From: Deltaproteobacteria bacterium
Lineage (GTDB): Bacteria; Desulfobacterota; DSM-4660; Desulfatiglandales; Desulfatiglandaceae
Reading direction: 5' to 3'
Length of the DNA stretch: 5,229 bases
NCBI GenBank assembly: GCA_013349725.1
Contig: DUZB01000237.1
Location: 1,219-6,447 of the forward strand
This document shows, in pieces, positions 1 through 5,229 of this stretch (its first letter is position 1; each line of letters begins with the position of its first letter). The translations under genes were made by a program, and so were the position numbers. The notes under the pieces are model-generated. The model saw only the letters and a list, made by a program, of their open reading frames with translations. It had not been told where the DNA came from and made no database searches.

Positions 1-3000
1 ATGATTCTTGAGACCTTTGTGCTCACCCGGGAAGTCCGGGACAATTTGACGGCGATTCTGGCCAGTCTGACGGGGGGAGAAGGCCGCGGCATTTTTTTGA
101 AGGGCCACTTCGGTTCGGGAAAATCCCATTTCCTGGGCATGCTCAGTCTCCTGTTGCGATTCCCGGAGTCCTGGGAGATGCTGATATCCCAGTCCCTGGA
201 ACTGACGGATTTTGAAAAGGAATTGAAAGATCGACGCTTTTTCACGGTAGACGTGTCGCTTGTTCAGTACAGGGCCTCTGAATTTCTGGAGGATATCATC
301 CTGCGGGGCATTTTGAACGCGTTTAAAGAGAGCGCGCACCCCTTGCCGGATCAGGAAGAAGGCCGACATGCCTTTTTTTCCGGGCTTCAGAAAATACTGA
401 AAGAGCAAGGGTACACGGGCATGGTTTTTCTGGTGGATGAACTTTCCGAATTTCTGCGATCCAAGGCGGATGCCAGGGCTTACAATGAGGATATCCGTTT
501 CCTGCAATATCTGGGGGAGGAGGCCGGGGCCTTTCCGTTCTGGGTCATCGCCACGCTGCAGGAATGGATTGAGGAAACGGGGGAGATCCATCAAGACACC
601 TTCAATAAGATCAAGGACCGATACCCTGTGCGCCTCTCTCTTGGCCAGGCCCATATCGAGGAACTGGTCTCCGAACGCCTGATCAGGCACAGGGAAGGCG
701 CCGACGTAAGGATTGGGGCCTTATTTGACGAACTCAAGGCCTATTTTCCCAGCTTCCAGGTAACCCGTGAGCGCTTTGTGCGTCTTTATCCGGTCCACCC
801 GACCACATCTTGGCTTCTGGATCGCCTCAAGGCCCTCTTCTCGGAGCACCGGGGCGTGGTGGACTTCATCCATTTCCGGCTCAAGGGAGATCCGGAGCGA
901 CAGATTCCCTCCAGACTCGACCGTCCCGCGCGGGAACTTCTTACACCGGAAATCATATTTGATCATTTTGTGGAACGAATCAGAGAGCGGGCCGAAACCC
1001 AGATCTACGTGGAAAGGGTCTTTGAGGGATACCGGGAAGAAATCCCCGAGATTTTCAAGGACCCCGACCAGCAGAAAATCGCCCTTAATGCCATCAAACT
1101 GCTGATCCTTTTTACCATAAGCCCCTCGCAGTTCAAGAATACGGCTCGCAGCATGGCGGAGATGATCCTGTTTCCTATTACCTCGCTGGATACGGAGATC
1201 AACTACCAGTTTCTGCGGGACATCCTGGATCGACTGGCAAAGGAGGGATCCTATGTGCGGGTCGAACCCCATGTGGACCCCACGAAAAGCCACTACTTTC
1301 TTGATTTGAAAGCGGATATCTCCGGGATTCTGAGACGCAGGATCCGGCACATGGCCTCCCAGTTTTTTCCTGAGGACCGAAGGCTGTTCACGCAACTGGC
1401 GCCCATGGTGGAGAGCCCCTATCTCCCCCTGCCCGGCTGGTTTGAAGCAGGTCGGCAAAATCTGCATCTGCAGTGGCAGCATACCCGCAGAGGAGGAACA
1501 CTTCAACTGCGCCAGCTGGATGAAATATCCAAAACAGAGATCAGGGACCTGGCTGAACGTTGGACCCGAGACGAAGAGGACTTTTTTGTCCTTGTGGGAA
1601 CCCCGCATCGCCGCGAGGAGCAGTTCTCCCATGTTAAAGAGAACCTGCTCCCCTTTATTCGCGAGGCCCATCCCGGCCTGTTCCTCTTCTGGTTGCCGAC
1701 CGGCTTTGATGAGGATTCCACCGTTCTAAAAGAGGTTCTGGCAGCAACCCTCATGCGCCGAAAGCTGGACCCGGATGCCTCGGAAAAGGAGAAGCAGACC
1801 GAGAGTTTTCTCGATTCCTTTATCCAGGGGCGAAAAGAGAGGCTGATGGAGGCCTTTCACAGAATCTATTTCCACGGGAACCTGCTCTGGGATGAAAACA
1901 AAGTGGAACTGTCCCGGTTAGGATATCTGACCCAGGAAAAATTTCTCACCGAATTCGTCCATCCACTGCTTGAAAGGCGATTCCCCGGCCATGTGCGAGT
2001 TCAGCCCTACATGAATCCCCTGCTCCCCGGAATCCTCAAGGAGATGGTCGGTGATTTCCTTTCCAATGGACACATGGTGGCAGATGATCCGTCCAGGCGC
2101 GGGCTCCGCGACGTCCTGGAAGGCATCTTAAAACCGATGGGGCTCATCAGAAAGAACGGCCGGAAATATGAGCTTCAAGTAAACCCCAGGCAGAATGAAC
2201 TGGTCCGCGTGTTCCTTGAAAAAATGGACGATCGGGAGACGGTTCCCGTTGAAGAGATGTACTGGGCCTTTCGGAAAGGAGAATACGGTCTCCTCACGCA
2301 CCAATTCGAGATCCTGGTCCTTGCCATGCTGTTTTCCGGGAACCTGGTGGCCTACAAGGGGATGTTTCGCAAAGGTCCGGAAGAACTGTCCAAAACCGGC
2401 ATCAAGGGAATTACCTCCCTTGGCAAGGGAGAAGTGCTTACCGAGGCCCTCCAGCAGGCCATATCTAACCACCCGCTCATCTCCAGGTCCTTTAAAAACG
2501 TGCCCGTCACCCTCACTCTTCAGGAGGAGTTGTGGAATGAAATCAAAGACCGCAAGGCCCCTGCCCTGGAAGAGCTGGAAAGCGTGAAATCCAGAATCCG
2601 CTGGGCGGCCGGGTTTGAGGCCTTCAGGAATATGCCCTGGGAAGCCATCCTCCGGGATATGGATGACCTGGGCGCCCAATGGGAGGAGGTCAAGGTCAGT
2701 CTTCCCTCACGGGAAGGCCTGGGGCGGTTCATCAGTGCCGGCCAGGGAGACCCTTTTCTTGAAAAAAAACTGAAAGATGCGGAAATGGCGCACCGTTTCC
2801 TGGATCAGGCCGAGCGCATCCTCTTTGTCCACCAGTATATAAAAGACCAGACGTTTGTTATGCCTTCCGGAGAAACCTATGTTCAGTCTGACCCGTCCGC
2901 GAAACACAGTATACAGGAACCCGGCCATGAAACGGAGTACACCGCTCTGCGGCGAAAGCGGGAAGAGATCATAACGTTTTTTGACGAAAAACGTCCTTTC

Positions 3001-5097
3001 CCCGTGTCGGAAGAGGCCCTGGCGGACCTTTTCCGCAGATTTCAGAGACTTCGAGATTCCTATTGCAGCCTGTATGTGGAGGCCCACGGAAAAGAACGGG
3101 GGAAAGAGCGGTTCCGGCGCCACGAGGAACTGCTTCAGTCCAGACGTTACCAACTCCTCAAGCGGCTGGATAAGCTGGAGATGGTCTCCGTGGAGCACAA
3201 TCGCAGATCGGTCGAACATGATCTTTCAGTCGTCCTTGAACATTGTTGCAACCGTTCTCCCATGGAGCTTCTGCCGGCCCAGCCCCGTTGTTCCTGCGGT
3301 TTTCAGCTGGGTGAAACCCTCCTTTTAAAACCCGTGAACGAGCTGGAAAGGGAGATCGATGAGGGGATTTTGGAGACCTTGGCGGCATTGAAGGCGCCTG
3401 CCATTCAGGAAAAAATTATCCCCTATTTAGAGGGGCTGGACCTGGTTGAAAAAGGGGACGAGGCGGAAGCGGTTCGCCGTTTTTTAACTGTTTCTCCGAA
3501 GGATGAAGCATTCCTGGACAGGCTTGACAGGGCGCTTACCCCCAAAGTCATCTTTCATATCAACGAGGCGTTTCACGGCAAGGTCCTGGTGGTGGAGAGG
3601 AATGTGGACCGGCTCTACCAGAGCCTTGTTCACAGAAAATATACCCTCTCCCAGACACGGAAAATCATCCGGGAGTGGTTGGAGCAGGAGACCTTGTCCG
3701 AAGACACCTTTTTTCATTTTGTGGGGAAGGGAGAAGAAAGGCATGGCGGCGATCAGACCAGGGAACTTTTTCGGGAGTTTCTGGAAGGGTCCTTTGCGGG
3801 TCTTGCTTCCCTTTACCGCCGAATGGGCTTTGATCAGTTTGCCCGGGCCATGTTCGCCACGTTGTGGGCCGGGCAATACCAGATCCCCCCTCAAGAGGTT
3901 ATGCGGTTGTTTCCCGCCGCCGAGAGGGATCTGCGGGGAGAACAGGAACCCCTGGCAGAACTCCTGATGAAGCTGGGGGGCGCCCTGATGCAAAAGGAAG
4001 CACCACTTTTTGAAACGGTGATTTCCCTTGTTGAAGAGGACGGGGACTTTATTCAGGCCCTCTGGTCTGCCCTTCCCGATATTTCTCCCATGGAGATTTT
4101 TCGGAGGGAGTCGATCTTTTCCCTCATCGTGAAAGAGGCCTTTGAACGTATCATGGGCGGAAACCCCGGTAAAAAGGACCTCAACGACCTGCTGAGAGCA
4201 AACGATGCCGACAGTGGGCATGGTCGTTTTCAGGAGAGAAAAAAGGAGATGGTCCAGGTCCTGGAGACGTGCGCTCTGTTTCTGGAAAAAGGGGCGGGCC
4301 TGGACTCGCCGGGAGATCTCCCCATGGAGAAGTTTTCCCGGTGGGAGTCCCTTTTTACCAGAAAGCTTTGCGAACTCCCGGCCCTCCGCGAGAAACTGCG
4401 AGAGGCCCTGAAAAAGACAGGCATCCCTTTTCCCCCATTTCTGAAACAGCAAGAGAGGGACATGGAGACAACACTCGGCGAGGTAGTGGAGGACTTCAGG
4501 GTTTTTTACCGGAAGGCCTGTCCTTTATGGGAAGGGGGAGATGGACCGAGGCCGGTGATGATAGAGGACATCCCCGGCCTGCTCTCTAAAAAGCGGCAGA
4601 CGCCCGATTACGCTCAATTCCGTTACCTGCTCATGGACGGGATGCGCTGGGATCTATGGGAGAGAATCAAAACGGATTTTTTCGGGAAGATGCCCCATCT
4701 CTTCCGCCTGGTGCGCGAAGGAGCTCTCTGGGCGCATTCGCCCACAGATACGGCCCACCAGCTCTCCCGGTTTGAAGAGGCACTGGACGGAGCGGGCGGA
4801 GCCATGGAGGACGAGTCCCCTCTCTGGAAGCTGACCGGCATCGATGAGAAGATCCACAGTGAAAAAGGCCCTCTCTCCCATCTTTTTGCCAATGTCGTCA
4901 ACTACCTGGAAATCGATTGGCACCACCGGCTAAAAAGGCTTCCTTCAAGGACCCTGTTGATTCTTTTTGCCGATCACGGCTTTGTGGAAAATCCGGCCTT
5001 CGATCCTTCGGCCAAATATGAAAGCCCGCGCTACCTTCACGGGAAGGACTCCCCTTTCGAGGTAATCGTACCCTGGGCCTGGGTCATGCGGATCTGA
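1..5097 (+). CDS. Giant fusion protein: BrxC/PglY-like (DUF6079-type) P-loop ATPase with C-terminal PglZ-like alkaline-phosphatase-fold domain; probable BREX-like phage defence
   Basis: The frame is open for 1698 codons without interruption. Seen in order: Walker A GHFGSGKS (35-42); Walker B MVFLVDE (141-147); a strand ending TLQE (185-188); KIKDRYP (203-209); YPVHPTT (263-269); a long helical, charged middle; a Y-x3-Y-x3-H helix (1021-1029); Cys residues at 1082, 1083, 1097 and 1099; then LLMDGMRWD (1543-1551), PTDT (1581-1584), FADHGF (1656-1661) and RYLHG (1677-1681). The first part resembles BrxC/PglY ATPases, typically about 1200 residues; the last resembles PglZ. Both are core parts of BREX/Pgl systems, which block phage replication, usually with a DNA methyltransferase. 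Having both in one chain is unusual. No signal peptide or clear membrane segment is visible, so it is probably cytoplasmic. The first base is the ATG, so no ribosome binding site is visible, and the P-loop lies only 35 residues in, closer than I expect for this family. The N-terminus may therefore be incomplete. The frame is near certain, the ATPase call strong, the PglZ call good, and the defence role inferred. Confidence 0.85.
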   Translation: MILETFVLTREVRDNLTAILASLTGGEGRGIFLKGHFGSGKSHFLGMLSLLLRFPESWEMLISQSLELTDFEKELKDRRFFTVDVSLVQYRASEFLEDIILRGILNAFKESAHPLPDQEEGRHAFFSGLQKILKEQGYTGMVFLVDELSEFLRSKADARAYNEDIRFLQYLGEEAGAFPFWVIATLQEWIEETGEIHQDTFNKIKDRYPVRLSLGQAHIEELVSERLIRHREGADVRIGALFDELKAYFPSFQVTRERFVRLYPVHPTTSWLLDRLKALFSEHRGVVDFIHFRLKGDPERQIPSRLDRPARELLTPEIIFDHFVERIRERAETQIYVERVFEGYREEIPEIFKDPDQQKIALNAIKLLILFTISPSQFKNTARSMAEMILFPITSLDTEINYQFLRDILDRLAKEGSYVRVEPHVDPTKSHYFLDLKADISGILRRRIRHMASQFFPEDRRLFTQLAPMVESPYLPLPGWFEAGRQNLHLQWQHTRRGGTLQLRQLDEISKTEIRDLAERWTRDEEDFFVLVGTPHRREEQFSHVKENLLPFIREAHPGLFLFWLPTGFDEDSTVLKEVLAATLMRRKLDPDASEKEKQTESFLDSFIQGRKERLMEAFHRIYFHGNLLWDENKVELSRLGYLTQEKFLTEFVHPLLERRFPGHVRVQPYMNPLLPGILKEMVGDFLSNGHMVADDPSRRGLRDVLEGILKPMGLIRKNGRKYELQVNPRQNELVRVFLEKMDDRETVPVEEMYWAFRKGEYGLLTHQFEILVLAMLFSGNLVAYKGMFRKGPEELSKTGIKGITSLGKGEVLTEALQQAISNHPLISRSFKNVPVTLTLQEELWNEIKDRKAPALEELESVKSRIRWAAGFEAFRNMPWEAILRDMDDLGAQWEEVKVSLPSREGLGRFISAGQGDPFLEKKLKDAEMAHRFLDQAERILFVHQYIKDQTFVMPSGETYVQSDPSAKHSIQEPGHETEYTALRRKREEIITFFDEKRPFPVSEEALADLFRRFQRLRDSYCSLYVEAHGKERGKERFRRHEELLQSRRYQLLKRLDKLEMVSVEHNRRSVEHDLSVVLEHCCNRSPMELLPAQPRCSCGFQLGETLLLKPVNELEREIDEGILETLAALKAPAIQEKIIPYLEGLDLVEKGDEAEAVRRFLTVSPKDEAFLDRLDRALTPKVIFHINEAFHGKVLVVERNVDRLYQSLVHRKYTLSQTRKIIREWLEQETLSEDTFFHFVGKGEERHGGDQTRELFREFLEGSFAGLASLYRRMGFDQFARAMFATLWAGQYQIPPQEVMRLFPAAERDLRGEQEPLAELLMKLGGALMQKEAPLFETVISLVEEDGDFIQALWSALPDISPMEIFRRESIFSLIVKEAFERIMGGNPGKKDLNDLLRANDADSGHGRFQERKKEMVQVLETCALFLEKGAGLDSPGDLPMEKFSRWESLFTRKLCELPALREKLREALKKTGIPFPPFLKQQERDMETTLGEVVEDFRVFYRKACPLWEGGDGPRPVMIEDIPGLLSKKRQTPDYAQFRYLLMDGMRWDLWERIKTDFFGKMPHLFRLVREGALWAHSPTDTAHQLSRFEEALDGAGGAMEDESPLWKLTGIDEKIHSEKGPLSHLFANVVNYLEIDWHHRLKRLPSRTLLILFADHGFVENPAFDPSAKYESPRYLHGKDSPFEVIVPWAWVMRI
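73..705 (+). other. Domain: P-loop ATPase core (residues ~25-235)
   Basis: Walker A is GHFGSGKSHF, with K41 and S42 as the nucleotide-contacting residues. The form GHFGSGKSHFL is characteristic of BrxC/PglY-like and related large bacterial ATPases. Walker B is a hydrophobic strand ending in D146-E147; the aspartate would coordinate Mg2+ and the glutamate would activate water. A further hydrophobic strand, FWVIATLQE (180-188), sits where sensor 1 is expected. KIKDRYPVRLSL (203-214), with R207, resembles the post-sensor arginine segment of these proteins. All key residues are present, so ATP binding and hydrolysis are expected. The fold assignment is from motifs only. Confidence 0.85.
3061..3300 (+). 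other. Region: helical segment ending in a Cys cluster, possible zinc site (residues ~1021-1100)
   Basis: A charged helical stretch begins with Y1021, Y1025 and H1029, a spacing I associate with the C-terminal half of BrxC/PglY-like proteins. It continues through basic and leucine-rich helices, including LLKRLDKLE (1052-1060). It ends in a cluster of cysteines: C1082, C1083, then C1097-S-C1099-G. A Cys-x-Cys-Gly turn about 14 residues after a Cys pair could hold a structural zinc. The spacing is not the classic CxxC-xn-CxxC ribbon, so metal binding is only a possibility. The segment appears to mark the end of the ATPase-like half. Confidence 0.4.
3538..4605 (+). other. Region: unassigned helical segment between the ATPase-like and PglZ-like parts (residues ~1180-1535)
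   Basis: About 355 residues, rich in Leu, Glu, Arg and Phe, read as consecutive amphipathic helices. Examples are SLYRRMGFDQFARAMFATLW (1270-1289) and LREKLREALKK (1462-1472). I recognise no catalytic motif or known repeat. By position it may be a reduced version of the helical region that precedes the phosphatase fold in stand-alone PglZ proteins, or a linker specific to this fusion. The sequence alone does not distinguish these. Confidence 0.35.
4606..5094 (+). other. Domain: PglZ-like alkaline phosphatase superfamily domain (residues ~1536-1698)
   Basis: The domain begins with the strand YLLMDGMRWDLW (1542-1553), in which D1546 would be the first metal ligand. A PTDT motif (1581-1584) follows inside SPTDTAHQLSRF; T1582 or T1584 is the likely nucleophile, by comparison with the PT-x-T segment of PglZ proteins. 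FADHGF (1656-1661) supplies D1658 and H1659 as ligands at the end of a hydrophobic strand. RYLHGKDSPFEVIVP (1677-1691) supplies H1680 and the strand that closes the fold. The order and character of these four motifs match PglZ, a core BREX subunit whose substrate is not settled. At about 160 residues the domain is compact, and the protein ends seven residues after the last motif. Other phosphodiesterases of the superfamily are less likely given the fused ATPase. Confidence 0.75.
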
Positions 5098-5106
5098 CAG
5101 CTCTCT

Positions 5107-5142
5107 GGTTCAAAGGTTCAAGGTTCAGGGTTCAGCGGTTAG
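5107..5142. repeat. Degenerate heptamer-like direct repeat, GGTTCA units
   Basis: GGTTCA occurs at 5107, 5115, 5122 and 5129, with start-to-start spacings of 8, 7 and 7 bases. A degenerate fifth unit, GGTTAG, starts at 5137. The base after each unit is A, A, G and G. The array starts 10 bases past the stop codon. It is a short intergenic simple repeat of slippage type; no function can be assigned from the sequence. Confidence 0.8.
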
Positions 5143-5217
5143 CCCTTTCAAGGTGCTTATGAATTTTAGCAATTTAGGGTTGTATTGGTAAGAATCGGGT
5201 TTTGAAGTTATAGTTTT

Positions 5218-5229
5218 CAGGTGTCAGGT
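5218..5229. repeat. Partial tandem heptamer CAGGTGT at window edge
   Basis: CAGGTGT is followed at once by CAGGT, which is cut by the window end, giving a 7-base period over 1.7 units. With so few units chance is possible, but it shares period and base composition with the GGTTCA array about 80 bases upstream. It may be the start of a longer array beyond the window. Confidence 0.4.

Larger units (their letters stand above)
5098..5229. other. Downstream tail without a recognisable gene
   Basis: After the TGA there are 132 bases, more AT-rich than the gene, with stop codons in the forward frames. Apart from the short repeats listed separately I see nothing functional. There is no GC-rich hairpin followed by a T run, so no intrinsic terminator can be called. 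CCTTTCAAGG at 5144-5153 can form only a 4-bp stem with a 2-base loop. No coding frame entering from the right edge can be supported. Confidence 0.7.

Noticed and set aside
721..1671. Minus-strand open frame of 316 codons
   Set aside because: It lies wholly inside the 1698-codon gene. Its translation has no recognisable domain and looks like the reverse of codon-biased coding sequence. The plus-strand frame here encodes coherent ATPase-family sequence.
3484..4452. Minus-strand open frame of 322 codons
   Set aside because: It is an antisense shadow of the same gene. The product is rich in Gly, Pro, His and Phe with no motif, and nothing suggests independent expression.
1..5097. Plain AAA+ protein or an unrelated large ATPase of the DUF499 or McrB type
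   Set aside because: The GHFGSGKSHF P-loop and downstream TLQE and KIKDRYP segments fit the BrxC/PglY group better, and the C-terminal PglZ-like motifs support a BREX link. DUF499 ATPases share a similar P-loop style, so a profile search should confirm the choice.
5107..5142. GGTTCA array as a CRISPR or phage attachment site
   Set aside because: The units are 6-7 bases with no spacers, far too short for CRISPR repeats. There is no integrase, tRNA gene or paired copy in the window to support an att site.
5144..5153. CCTTTCAAGG inverted repeat as a terminator
   Set aside because: The stem is only 4 bp with a 2-base loop and no T run follows, so it is too weak to call.
5159..5191. Ten-codon ATG frame in the tail, preceded by an AAGG at 5150-5153
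   Set aside because: It encodes only ten residues before TAA. The purine run could act as a ribosome binding site, but there is no further support for a peptide or leader.

Overview
The window is almost entirely one very long plus-strand reading frame: 1698 codons, from an ATG on the first base to a TGA at 5095-5097. A 132-base tail without a gene follows. I read the product as a natural fusion of two proteins that are usually separate in BREX/Pgl-type phage defence. The first ~1150 residues look like a BrxC/PglY-type (DUF6079-like) P-loop ATPase. The last ~160 residues look like a PglZ-type domain of the alkaline phosphatase superfamily. The family names come from motif recognition by eye; no database search was run.

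Layout: residues ~25-235 hold the ATPase core, with Walker A GHFGSGKS (35-42), Walker B MVFLVDE (141-147), a sensor-like strand ending in TLQE (185-188) and a KIKDRYP arginine motif (203-209). Residues ~240-1150 are mostly helical and charged and carry other features I associate with the BrxC/PglY group: a Y-x3-Y-x3-H helix at 1021-1029 and a Cys cluster at 1082-1099. Residues ~1180-1535 are helical and I cannot assign them to a family. Residues ~1536-1698 contain LLMDGMRWD, SPTDTAH, FADHGF and RYLHG, in the order expected for a PglZ domain with its metal ligands and nucleophile intact.

If this is right, the ATPase and phosphatase-fold subunits of a BREX-like system are made here as one chain in fixed 1:1 ratio. 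The window shows no partner genes. A methyltransferase (PglX-like), helicase or small BREX subunits, if present, would lie upstream, because the 132 bases downstream hold no convincing gene. The true N-terminus may also lie upstream, since the frame is open from the first base.

The tail carries degenerate short repeats with a period of about 7 bases (GGTTCA units, then CAGGTGT at the window edge). I see no convincing intrinsic terminator. The moderately GC-rich coding sequence and these heptamer-like intergenic repeats fit a Gram-negative anaerobe such as a Desulfobacterota (former deltaproteobacterial) lineage, but this is a weak impression and no marker gene is present to confirm it.
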